Shown in pieces: positions 52,382-60,466 of a stretch of DNA of 64,000 bases (position 1 is the first letter of the stretch; every line of letters begins with the position of its first letter). The notes beneath the pieces are model-generated. The model was not told the DNA's origin, searched no databases, and saw nothing but the letters and a program-made list of their open reading frames with translations. The DNA lies in NCBI GenBank assembly GCA_964385695.1, contig CAYLQA010000012.1, positions 4,620 to 68,619 on the forward strand, given 5' to 3'. Position numbers and translations under genes: made by a program. This DNA is from CAYLQA01 sp964385695 (lineage in GTDB: Bacteria > Desulfobacterota > Desulfobulbia > Desulfobulbales > Desulfurivibrionaceae).

Positions 52382-53272
52382 ATGAGCCCCGAACTCTTTG
52401 TTCAATATCTCTTTGCCGGTATCACCTATGGCATCATCTATGCCATTGTGGGGATCGGCTTTAATATCATTTACAACACCACCGGCATCATCAACTTTGC
52501 CCAGGGCGAGTTTGTGATGTTGGGCGGAATGATTGCCATTTCCCTTAATGGGATACTGCCCCTGCCCGTGGCCATTGCCCTGGCAGTGGTTATAACCATG
52601 ATCATCGGCGCATTGGTGGAGATCATCTTTATCCGTTGGCTAGAAAACCCGTCTGTTTTACGGATGATCATCATCACCATCGGCATCTCCATCCTGATCC
52701 GCGAGGTGGCGCTGCATATCTGGGGCGAGGGTGTACGCTCTCTGCCCTATTTTGTCGGCAATGAGATCACCACCATCTCCATCCTTGGGGCCAAGATATC
52801 ACCCCAGGTACTCTGGGTTATTGGCGTTTGTGCCGTGATGGTTGCTGGGCTGAGCGGTTTTTTCAAGTTCACCCTCCAGGGCAAGAAGATGCAGGCCTGC
52901 GCCTCAAACCGCATGGCAGCCACCCTTTGCGGCATCAACCCCAAAAACATGGTGACCTTTTCCTTTATGCTCTCCGCCGGAATCGGCGCTTTGGCAGGCT
53001 GCGTGATGAGCCCCATTACCTACACCCAATATGATATCGGTACGGGCCTTGCCATCAAGGGCTTTACCGTTGCCATTCTCGGCGGCTTGGGCAATGCCAT
53101 GGCCGCGGTCATAGCCGGGTTGCTCCTTGGCCTCATCGAGGCCTTTAGTGTAAGCGTGTTGCCCCTCGCCTTTCAGGATGCCATCTCCATCGCCATCCTG
53201 TTGATCATCCTCTTTGTCCGTCCCCATGGCCTGTTCGGCCGGAGTGACGCAGCCAGTCTCAAGGAGTTTTGA
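52382..53272 (+). CDS. livH: Branched-chain amino-acid ABC transporter permease LivH
   Basis: 296 residues with about eight membrane helices. Typical LivH features: GIIYAIVGIGFNIIYNTTGIINFAQGEF near the start (residues about 15-45), GCVMSPITYTQYDIGTG and VAILGGLGNAMAAVIAGLLLG. First of the livHMGF run; the stop is three bases before the livM ATG. Confidence 0.95.
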   Translation: MSPELFVQYLFAGITYGIIYAIVGIGFNIIYNTTGIINFAQGEFVMLGGMIAISLNGILPLPVAIALAVVITMIIGALVEIIFIRWLENPSVLRMIIITIGISILIREVALHIWGEGVRSLPYFVGNEITTISILGAKISPQVLWVIGVCAVMVAGLSGFFKFTLQGKKMQACASNRMAATLCGINPKNMVTFSFMLSAGIGALAGCVMSPITYTQYDIGTGLAIKGFTVAILGGLGNAMAAVIAGLLLGLIEAFSVSVLPLAFQDAISIAILLIILFVRPHGLFGRSDAASLKEF

Positions 53273-53274
53273 TC

Positions 53275-54333
53275 ATGAAACGCTATTCTCCTTTGGGCAT
53301 ACTTCTCGCCGCAGTGATCGGCATTCAGCTCATCACCCAGGCCACGGAAACAAGCTATTACCTGACCCAGCTCACCATGACCGCCTATTATTCGCTGGTC
53401 ATTGTGGGCCTTTGTCTGCTCATGGGCTATGCCGGGCAGATCTCTTTAGGACACGCCGGGTTCTTTGCCATTGGCGGCTATATCTCGGCCAGCCTCACCA
53501 CCTATAATCTTACGCCCTTCAAGGATAAGACCATTGTCATGCTTTTCGACAAACTGGGCTTTCTGGTCACGGGCGAGGATATTTTCGGCGAACCCTTGAT
53601 GAACTTTCACCCTTGGTTTGCCTGCATTGTTGCCATTGTGGTGACCATCATCATCGCCTATTTCCTTGGCATCCCGGTCCTCAAGCTGAAAGGGCATTAC
53701 CTGGCCATGGCCACCCTGGGTTTTGGCATCATCATCTATCGCGTTGCCCTGGCAACACCCATATTTGGTGAGGCAGACGGCATTTCCGAGGTGCCTGCAT
53801 TCACCCTTTTGCCGGGCATTACGGTGAGTGGAGATTTCGGGGCCCGAACCAGCAACTATTACATTGCCTGGGGTATGGTTCTCATTGCCATGTGGCTGCT
53901 CTTGAACCTGATCCACTCCCGAGTGGGCCGGGCCCTGCGCGCCATCCACGGGGCGGAAGACGCCACCAATGCCATGGGCGTGGATACCTCTCGCTATAAA
54001 TTGAACACCTTTGTTATCAGCGCCGTGCTTGCGGCCGTGGCCGGTGTCTTTTTGACCCATTACAACGGCGGCATAGGCCCTTCCGAGGCCAGCATCATGA
54101 AGTCGGTCCGCTATGTGGCCCTGGTTGCCATCGGCGGCATGGCCCATCTCTGGGGTGCCTTGACAATGGGTGTGGTTCTTAATTTCATGAGCTTTCGCGG
54201 CTGGTTCGGTTCTTACGATGATGCGGTCTTCGGCACCATCCTCATCGTGATCATGCTCTTTGCCCCGGAAGGAATTCTCAGGCTCTCCATTCTGCCTAAG
54301 CTTAAAGGCCTGCTCGGCAAGGAGGGCAACTGA
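53275..54333 (+). CDS. livM: Branched-chain amino-acid ABC transporter permease LivM
   Basis: 352 residues from the ATG at 53275 (a TTG at 53269 overlaps livH). Hydrophobic, with LCLLMGYAGQISLGHAGFFA, VLKLKGHYLAMATLGFG, RVGRALRAIHGAEDATNAMG and the cytoplasmic loop that meets the ATPases. The stop overlaps the livG start by one base. Confidence 0.95.
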   Translation: MKRYSPLGILLAAVIGIQLITQATETSYYLTQLTMTAYYSLVIVGLCLLMGYAGQISLGHAGFFAIGGYISASLTTYNLTPFKDKTIVMLFDKLGFLVTGEDIFGEPLMNFHPWFACIVAIVVTIIIAYFLGIPVLKLKGHYLAMATLGFGIIIYRVALATPIFGEADGISEVPAFTLLPGITVSGDFGARTSNYYIAWGMVLIAMWLLLNLIHSRVGRALRAIHGAEDATNAMGVDTSRYKLNTFVISAVLAAVAGVFLTHYNGGIGPSEASIMKSVRYVALVAIGGMAHLWGALTMGVVLNFMSFRGWFGSYDDAVFGTILIVIMLFAPEGILRLSILPKLKGLLGKEGN

Positions 54334-55121
54334 TGGCAATGCTCTCGGTCAAAAACGTCAACCGTTTCTTCGGCGGCCTGCATGCGGTGAACGATGCCAG
54401 CTTTGATGTGGAACAGGGATTGATCAAGGCAGTGATCGGCCCCAACGGCGCAGGCAAGACCACCCTCTTCAACCTGATCTCCGGCGCCCTGCCCTTAAGT
54501 TCAGGCGAGGTTCTTTTTGCAAGCCAGCCCATCCACGGCCTACAACCCTATCAGATTGCCCGGCGCGGCATTGCCAGAACCTATCAGAATATCAAGCTCT
54601 ACCCCGGCATGACCGCCCTTGAGAATGTCATGATCGGCCGCCATGTGCAAAGCAATGCCGGATTCCTGGCTGGAATGTTCAATCTGCCCAAAACCTGGAC
54701 AGAAGAAAAGGCAATCAAGGAAAAGTGCCTGGAACTGCTGGATCTTCTGGAAGTGGCCGACCTTGCCAACACCGAGGCCACCAGCCTGGCATTCGGCCAG
54801 CAACGGGCCGTGGAGTTTGCCAGGGCCCTGGCCATGGAGCCCACCCTGCTCCTGCTCGATGAACCGGCCGCAGGCCTCAATATTTATGAGACCGCCGAGG
54901 TGGCCCGCTTGATCACTAAGATCAACGAGCGCGGCATCACCGTTTTGCTGGTTGAGCACGACATGTCCCTTGTTATGGATATCTCCCAGGAGATTGTGGT
55001 TCTTTCCTTTGGCCAGAAGATTGCCGAGGACACGCCGCATAATATCCAACAGAACAAGGAAGTCATCAAGATCTACCTGGGCGAGGAAGAAGAGGAGGAG
55101 GACGACGATGCTGAGGATTAA
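54333..55121 (+). CDS. livG: Branched-chain amino-acid ABC transporter ATPase LivG
   Basis: 262 residues. Walker A GPNGAGKTT, Q-loop RTYQNIKLYPGMTALEN, and a variant signature LAFGQQRAVE, where the usual Ser and Gly-Gly are altered, as is common in LivG. Walker B LLLLDEPAAGLN and H-loop VEHDMSLVM. An acidic tail (EEEEEEDDDAED) ends it and overlaps the first 14 bases of livF. Confidence 0.94.
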   Translation: MAMLSVKNVNRFFGGLHAVNDASFDVEQGLIKAVIGPNGAGKTTLFNLISGALPLSSGEVLFASQPIHGLQPYQIARRGIARTYQNIKLYPGMTALENVMIGRHVQSNAGFLAGMFNLPKTWTEEKAIKEKCLELLDLLEVADLANTEATSLAFGQQRAVEFARALAMEPTLLLLDEPAAGLNIYETAEVARLITKINERGITVLLVEHDMSLVMDISQEIVVLSFGQKIAEDTPHNIQQNKEVIKIYLGEEEEEEDDDAED

Positions 55122-55827
55122 AAACCTTGAGGCCGGTTACGGTAAGATCCGGGTCCTCAAGCGCATCTCCCTCCACGTTGATCCGGGCGAGATCGTCACC
55201 CTGATCGGCGCCAACGGCGCAGGAAAGACCACCCTGCTCTCCACCATCACAGGCCTGGTGAAGGCAACGGATGGCGAGATCATGCTCCAGGGCGAGGCAA
55301 TAGAAAAGATTGCGGCGGAAAAAATCGTGGAGCGCGGCTGCTCACTGGTGCCGGAAGGCCGCCAGGTATTCGCCACCATGACCGTGAAAGAAAACCTGAT
55401 TCTTGGCGGCTATGTCCAGCACAAGAAGGGCAATAAAAAGTTTGCCCAGGCCATCGACCATATCTATGAGCTCTTCCCGGTTTTAGAAGAACGCAAGGAT
55501 CAGCTGGCAGGCACCCTTTCCGGCGGCGAACAGCAGATGCTGGCCATGGGCCGGGCGCTGATGGCCAAACCAGCGTTGATCATGCTCGACGAGCCCTCCA
55601 CCGGACTGGCCCCACTCATTGTTAAAAACATTTTCAGTATTATCAAACGCTTACGCAACGAAGGCAATACCGTGCTCCTCATCGAGCAAAACGCCAAGGC
55701 CGCGCTCAAGATTGCCGACCGCGGTTACGTAATGGAAACGGGCAAGATCATCGTCCAGGGCCCTGCCGAGGATCTCTTGGCCAACAAGGATGTCCAGCGG
55801 GCGTATTTGGGGCGGGACGTAGAATAA
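55108..55827 (+). CDS. livF: Branched-chain amino-acid ABC transporter ATPase LivF
   Basis: 239 residues from the ATG at 55108 (GAGGAGGAC upstream); the longer open frame is only overlap with livG. Walker A GANGAGKTT, GRQVFATMTVKENL, signature LSGGEQQMLAMGRAL, Walker B LIMLDEPSTGLAP, H-loop LIEQNAKAAL. Forms the heteromeric ATPase with LivG. Confidence 0.96.
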   Translation: MLRIKNLEAGYGKIRVLKRISLHVDPGEIVTLIGANGAGKTTLLSTITGLVKATDGEIMLQGEAIEKIAAEKIVERGCSLVPEGRQVFATMTVKENLILGGYVQHKKGNKKFAQAIDHIYELFPVLEERKDQLAGTLSGGEQQMLAMGRALMAKPALIMLDEPSTGLAPLIVKNIFSIIKRLRNEGNTVLLIEQNAKAALKIADRGYVMETGKIIVQGPAEDLLANKDVQRAYLGRDVE

Positions 55828-55835
55828 TTTTTTTT

Positions 55836-56027
55836 GCCACGAAACCCACGAGCGGTGTGACTTGATCACACGGCGAAGGACACGAAATTGTTAACCACAT
55901 GCTCTCTGTAGGAGCGGTTTTAACCGCGATCAATGTCGCCGGATGCTTCCAGCTTGGTTTTCGCCATTAAAATGGCTCCTACAAAAACAGCAAAAAAGTT
56001 TTCGTGTTTTTTCGTGTATTTCGTGGC
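55836..56027. repeat. Triple-nested repeat: family C copy 3 with family D insert and family B copy 3
   Basis: Outer arms start GCCACGAAACCCACGA (55836) and end TATTTCGTGGC (56027). A 24-bp palindromic insert (55852-55875, GTGTGACTTGATCACAC) splits the left arm. The centre 55907-55983 is a family B element. Its left unit is TGTAGGA plus GCGGTT-TT-AACCGC plus GAT. Its right unit carries GCCATT/AATGGC and ends CTCCTACA. Confidence 0.75.
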
Positions 56028-56068
56028 TAATCTAATCTTTAACAGTATTCATCAGCCAGGAGGTTGCC

Positions 56069-57367
56069 ATGTATTGGGACGAGGCTAAAGAATGTATCTC
56101 ACGGGATGACCTGGAACAATTACAACTGGAACGGCTCCAGTCCACTCTCTATCGGGTGGCCACCCATGTCCCCTTTTACCGAGAAAAATTCAAGGAGTTT
56201 GGCGTTGATCCAGACGGCTTCCGCTCCTTAGACGAGCTTTCCAGCCTGCCCTTTACCACCAAGCAGGATCTTCGCGACAACTACCCCTATGGCCTTTTTG
56301 CCGTGCCCTTGCGCGAGGTGGTGCGGGTCCATGCCTCCTCCGGCACCACCGGCCAGGCCACGGTAGTCGGCTACACGGAAAACGACATCAAAACCTGGTC
56401 CAACCTGGTGGCCCGCGTGCTTACCGGCGCTGGGGTAACGAACGACGATGTGGTCCAGATCGCATTCGGCTACGGCATGTTCACCGGCGGATTCGGCCTG
56501 CATTACGGCTCCGAGCGGGTGGGCGCCTCGGTTATCCCTATTTCAAGCGGCAATACCAAGCGCCAGATCCAGATCATGCAGGATTTCCGAACCACGGCTC
56601 TGGTCTGCACCCCGAGCTATGCCCTGCTCATGGCCGACGCCATGGAGGAGATGGGGATCAACACCAACTCTCTGACCCTCAAGTACGGTCTTTTCGGGGC
56701 CGAGCCCTGGTCCGAGGCCATGCGCAACGAGATCCAGGACAAGCTCAACATCATTGCCACGGACAACTACGGTCTGTCCGAGGTCATGGGCCCTGGCGTG
56801 GCCGGCGAATGCCAGGAGCGCAATGGCCTACATGTGAACGAGGATCACTTCCTCATTGAGATCATCGACCCAGAAACACTGGAACCGGTTAAGCCGGGCG
56901 AAATAGGCGAGCTGGTGGTCACCACCCTGACCAAAGAGGCCTTTCCGGTTATCCGCTACCGCACCCGCGACCTGACCCGCCTTGTTGAAGGAACCTGCCC
57001 TTGCGGCCGCACCACCCGCCGCATCCAGCGTATCTTGGGCCGCACCGATGACATGCTGATCGTCAAGGGAGTGAATGTCTATCCCTCCCAGATCGAGAAC
57101 ATCCTCTTTGAAATCGAGGGCACTAAACCCCATTACCAGATCATTGTCGAGCGCCACGGCAGGCTTGACAAAATCACCGTCTTGGTGGAGGTTATCGAGT
57201 CCATCTTTTTTGACCAGATGAAAAAGCAGCGCGAGATGATCGACCTTATCAAACGCCGGCTGCAGGCAGAACTGGGCATCGGCGTAGATATTAAGCTGGT
57301 TGAAGAAAAGAGCCTTGAGCGTACAGAAGGCAAGGCCAAACGAATTATAGACAAGAGAGAGTTATAG
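56069..57367 (+). CDS. paaK: Phenylacetate-CoA ligase (second copy)
   Basis: 432 residues, same architecture as the copy at 47778: VPFYREKFKEFGV, ASSGTTGQATVVGYT, FGYGMFTGGFGLHYGSE, NYGLSEVMGPG, VIRYRTRDLTRL and GRTDDMLIVKGVNVYPSQIE. The adenylation residues seem intact. Start ATG at 56069 with AGGAGG upstream. Its place after livF and before an aminotransferase fits an aryl- or branched-acid activating role; the exact acid is not readable. Confidence 0.93.
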   Translation: MYWDEAKECISRDDLEQLQLERLQSTLYRVATHVPFYREKFKEFGVDPDGFRSLDELSSLPFTTKQDLRDNYPYGLFAVPLREVVRVHASSGTTGQATVVGYTENDIKTWSNLVARVLTGAGVTNDDVVQIAFGYGMFTGGFGLHYGSERVGASVIPISSGNTKRQIQIMQDFRTTALVCTPSYALLMADAMEEMGINTNSLTLKYGLFGAEPWSEAMRNEIQDKLNIIATDNYGLSEVMGPGVAGECQERNGLHVNEDHFLIEIIDPETLEPVKPGEIGELVVTTLTKEAFPVIRYRTRDLTRLVEGTCPCGRTTRRIQRILGRTDDMLIVKGVNVYPSQIENILFEIEGTKPHYQIIVERHGRLDKITVLVEVIESIFFDQMKKQREMIDLIKRRLQAELGIGVDIKLVEEKSLERTEGKAKRIIDKREL

Positions 57368-57373
57368 CCGTTC

Positions 57374-57550
57374 ATTTTCTTTGCTTGCCCAAAGAAAACG
57401 AACCAGCAGCGAAGTGGCGAAAGAAAAGGCAGCCGTTTACTTGGCCCTGCGGGCTTCCCTGCGCTGCTCGCAATGGTTGGGCCTTTGCAAAACTCGCTTC
57501 GCTCAAACATGTTGCAAACGCTTTTTCCAACCATTACTGTGCTGCTCAGC
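57374..57550 (+). repeat. Dispersed hairpin repeat, family I copy 3
   Basis: First stem TTTTCTTT/AAAGAAAA around GCTTGCCC. Then follow GGCCCTGCGGGCTTCCCTG, CGCTGCTCG and a two-part stem with outer AATGGTTGG/CCAACCATT and inner TTTGCAA/TTGCAAA, enclosing AACTCGCTTCGCTCAAACA. Same plan as 26488-26655 with different paired sequences. It fills the gap between paaK and the aminotransferase. Confidence 0.8.
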
Positions 57551-57597
57551 TACGTAAAAATGGCACTTAAAAAGATATAAAAACAAAGGAAACTAGC

Positions 57598-58776
57598 ATG
57601 GCTATATCAAAGAAAATGATCGACTTTGCGGAGCGTTCTTCTTGGATCCGCAAGATGTTTGAAGAGGGTGCAAAACTCAAGGCCGAGTTTGGCGCAGAAA
57701 ATGTTTTTGACTTCAGCCTGGGTAACCCGGACCTGCAGCCCCCTGCCGCTTATGGCGATGCAGTCAAAAGCGTGGCTGCCGAAGAAGGCCCTGGTGTGCA
57801 TGGCTATATGCCCAACGGTGGTTACCCCTTTGTCCGCAAGGCAGTTGCCGCGCAGATCGGCAAGGAGCAGGGCGTAACAACCCTTACCGCAGACGATATC
57901 CTCATGACCGTTGGCGCGGCCGGCGGCCTGAACGTTATCATGAAGGCTCTGCTTGATCCGGGTGACGAGGTCATCATCCTCACCCCCTTCTTTGTCGAGT
58001 ACAACTTTTACATCGACAACCACGGTGGTAAGCCGGTTATCGTGAAGACCGCCGATGATTTCAGCCTGGATCTCGCTGCAATTGAGGCAGCCATTACCGA
58101 TAACACCAAGGCGATCATCATCAACAGCCCCAACAACCCCACCGGCCAGATATACTCTGAGGCCGAGTTGGCAGGCTTGGGCGAAATTTTAGGTAAGGCG
58201 AGCCAGACCATTTACCTGATCTCCGATGAGCCCTACCGCAAAATCGTATTCGACAACCACGAGGTGCCTTCGATCTTTAAGGCCTATAAAAACTCGGTGG
58301 TGGTCTCCTCATACTCCAAGGACTTGTCGCTCCCCGGCGAGCGCATCGGCTATATCGCCGTGAACCCCGAGGTTGCCGACAAAGGCGCCTTTATCGGCGC
58401 CATGACCCTGGCCAACCGCATCCTGGGCTTTGTCAATGCCCCGGCGCTCATGCAGCGTGTGGTTGCCCAACTCCAGGGCGCAACTGTGGAGACAGACATT
58501 TACACCCGTCGCCGGGAGATGTTCTGCAAGGTCCTCACCGACGCGGGCTTTGAGTTTGAGCCGCCCAAGGGTGCCTTCTATCTCTTCCCAAAATCCCCCA
58601 TTGAAGACGATGCCAAATTCTGCGGCATCCTGGCCGAGCAAAAAATCCTGGCCGTACCGGGCCGCGGCTTCGGCATGCCCGGCTATTTTCGCCTCGCCTT
58701 CTGTGTTGAGGATGCAGTAATTGAGCGCTCTGTTGAGGCCTTTAAAAAGGCCATGGAGGCTGCCAGAGCCCTGTAG
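57598..58776 (+). CDS. Class I/II PLP-dependent aminotransferase
   Basis: 392 residues. Fold-type I motifs: DFSLGNPDLQPPAAYGDAV, HGYMPNGGYPFVRKAVA, INSPNNPTGQIYS, the PLP-binding Lys in SSYSKDLSLPGERIGY, and the terminal Arg in PGYFRLAFCVED. It would interconvert an amino acid and its 2-oxo acid; given IOR and PaaK nearby, an aromatic or branched-chain amino acid is likely, but the substrate cannot be read from the sequence. Followed by a terminator. Confidence 0.92.
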   Translation: MAISKKMIDFAERSSWIRKMFEEGAKLKAEFGAENVFDFSLGNPDLQPPAAYGDAVKSVAAEEGPGVHGYMPNGGYPFVRKAVAAQIGKEQGVTTLTADDILMTVGAAGGLNVIMKALLDPGDEVIILTPFFVEYNFYIDNHGGKPVIVKTADDFSLDLAAIEAAITDNTKAIIINSPNNPTGQIYSEAELAGLGEILGKASQTIYLISDEPYRKIVFDNHEVPSIFKAYKNSVVVSSYSKDLSLPGERIGYIAVNPEVADKGAFIGAMTLANRILGFVNAPALMQRVVAQLQGATVETDIYTRRREMFCKVLTDAGFEFEPPKGAFYLFPKSPIEDDAKFCGILAEQKILAVPGRGFGMPGYFRLAFCVEDAVIERSVEAFKKAMEAARAL

Positions 58777-58802
58777 CTTTTCAAACTCCAGCAATACATA
58801 TC

Positions 58803-58846
58803 AAAAGGCGGCTCGGGAAAATATCCCCAGGCCGCCTTTTTTTTTG
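58803..58846. terminator. Rho-independent terminator after the aminotransferase
   Basis: Arms AAAAGGCGGC and GCCGCCTTTT with a loop of about 20 bases, then a run of T on the plus strand. The convergent LysR gene ends just beyond, and the A run on the 5' side could let it serve both strands. Confidence 0.8.
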
Positions 58847-58856
58847 TTTCATAGCA

Positions 58857-59840
58857 TCAGCTGCCATCCCATAATGATGATAATTTGAGTTGCTCCAGCA
58901 TCACTTTGGTTTTTTCTGGGGACGAAAAGCATTTTCTGCCGCTGGCGCAGCCGCCCATAATCTCGCAAAAGCCGAGGAACTCACCCATCAGCTTGGTGTT
59001 GACCTTGTTCTTGTGTTGGATGATGGAAAGGCTCCTTTTCATATCCACGCCCTCAAGATGCAGCTCTTTTAATTCGCCTCGGTCTATCTCCGCGCAAACG
59101 GTGAGGCTAGACAGGCAACCGAGGCAATCGCTCACCTGGACCGCTTTTTTTATTGCCTCGGTATGGTTCAGTTCCATGGCCACGTTGAGATCGGTTACAT
59201 GTTTGCCCAGCTTCTTTTTGAAAATCTGCGCTGTTCCGGAACCCCTTTCCCGCATGACCCAGGTGCTGCTTTTCAGGTTCTTGGCAAGGTTGAAATTTTT
59301 CCCCACAGCCAAGGCATTTCCCGGGTTGGCGATAATAACCAGTTCATCGTCGAACCAGGGTGTTACCTTGACCTGCTCATTGCTCACCTCGCCTTCTACA
59401 AAACCAAGATCAACCTTCCGCTCGACAATGAGCTGCTCGGCCAGACGCGTGTTTTGGATCTGGATCGAAATAAAGGCGTGGGGAAACAGGGTTTTAAAAG
59501 TGCTGGCCAGAGACGGCAGCACATAATTACCGATGGTGGAACTTGCAACGATGGTCAAATCCCCGGCCACGTTGCCCTCTTTTTCATTCATCAAGGTGTA
59601 TATCGTTTGTGCCTTAGCGAGCAGCTCCCGACACATCGGCAAAAGAAATCGCCCCCTATCATTGAGAATCAGCGCGCGGCTGTCCCGGTCAAAGAGGGGG
59701 CCGCCTAACTGATTTTCCAGTTCACTCATGGCCAGGCTGACCGCAGACTGGGTAATAAACAGCTTCTTGCTGGCCCGGGTGACCTGCTGTTCCTCAACCA
59801 CTGCCATAAAAATTTCAAGCTGTCGTAGTGTGATATTCAT
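58857..59840 (-). CDS. LysR-family transcriptional regulator
   Basis: 327 residues from the ATG at 59840, six bases after AAGGAG; the open frame runs 31 codons further without a site. HTH: MNITLRQLEIFMAVVEEQQV, then ASKKLFITQSAVSLAMSELE. The effector domain follows from about residue 90 (LTIVASSTIGNYVLPSLAST, VDLGFVEGEV). A Cys-containing tail (FCEIMGGCASGRKCF) extends beyond the usual LysR end. It is divergent from nuoA with overlapping promoter space, so it may regulate itself and the nuo operon; the effector is unknown. Confidence 0.92.
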   Translation of the reverse strand: MNITLRQLEIFMAVVEEQQVTRASKKLFITQSAVSLAMSELENQLGGPLFDRDSRALILNDRGRFLLPMCRELLAKAQTIYTLMNEKEGNVAGDLTIVASSTIGNYVLPSLASTFKTLFPHAFISIQIQNTRLAEQLIVERKVDLGFVEGEVSNEQVKVTPWFDDELVIIANPGNALAVGKNFNLAKNLKSSTWVMRERGSGTAQIFKKKLGKHVTDLNVAMELNHTEAIKKAVQVSDCLGCLSSLTVCAEIDRGELKELHLEGVDMKRSLSIIQHKNKVNTKLMGEFLGFCEIMGGCASGRKCFSSPEKTKVMLEQLKLSSLWDGS

Positions 59841-59968
59841 GGCGATCTCCTTATCGTCTGAAAAGCGGCCTGCCATGGGAGATACACGAGAGCCCTCCTC
59901 CTTAAAGCTGGCACTTCCACCAATGCTTAACATTAGTTGAATTTATGTCAAATATTATTTTTATAAAT

Positions 59969-59998
59969 TTGACTAATTTTCAAACCGGGGTATTTAAT
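59969..59998 (+). promoter_or_regulatory. Probable sigma70-type promoter of the nuo operon
   Basis: TTGACT (59969-59974) and TTTAAT (59993-59998), 18 bases apart, each five of six. It gives a leader of about 78 bases before nuoA. AT-rich sequence just upstream (TTGAAA and AATAAT on the minus strand, 18 apart) could serve the divergent LysR gene. Confidence 0.5.
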
Positions 59999-60082
59999 GG
60001 TTAGAATCCAATTGTCACCGGTCTGACGTTACACAGTCAGACTCTCAAACCACCATGACTTACAGCCCAGGAGGGAGGCGCC

Positions 60083-60466
60083 ATGAACAGTTACACACTG
60101 ATAGGCTTTTCTGTTTTTTTAGGGGCCTTGTTTGTTGGGGGCGCCATTGTCACCTCCAAACTACTGGCCTTTCATTCGCCCGAGGGCCAACGCAAGGTGC
60201 AGCCCTATGAGTGTTCGGAAAACCCCATTGGCGATGCCCGCATCCGCTTCAAGGTCGCCTTTTATATCTTTGCCCTGCTCTTTTTACTCTTTGACATTGA
60301 ATCGCTGTTTCTTTTTCCCTGCATGAAAATATTTAAATCCGTAATGGCTGCCCAGGCTGGCAGCATCAGTCCAATCATTCTTTTCAGTGAACTGTTTGTT
60401 TTTATCTTTATTCTTTTTGCCGGCCTAATCTATGCCTGGCGTAAGGGGGTTCTGGTATGGGAGTAG
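60083..60466 (+). CDS. nuoA: NADH-quinone oxidoreductase subunit A
   Basis: 127 residues, three membrane helices. Hallmarks: KVQPYECSENPIGDARIRFK with the conserved Cys in the loop, then FALLFLLFDIESLFLFPCM. AGGAGGGAGGCGCC precedes the ATG. The stop overlaps the nuoBC start by ten bases. Membrane arm of respiratory complex I. Confidence 0.97.
   Translation: MNSYTLIGFSVFLGALFVGGAIVTSKLLAFHSPEGQRKVQPYECSENPIGDARIRFKVAFYIFALLFLLFDIESLFLFPCMKIFKSVMAAQAGSISPIILFSELFVFIFILFAGLIYAWRKGVLVWE

Noticed and set aside
54952..55107. N-terminal 52-codon extension of livF
   Set aside because: It is livG sequence in another frame; the ATG at 55108 follows GAGGAGGAC and starts the ABC domain.
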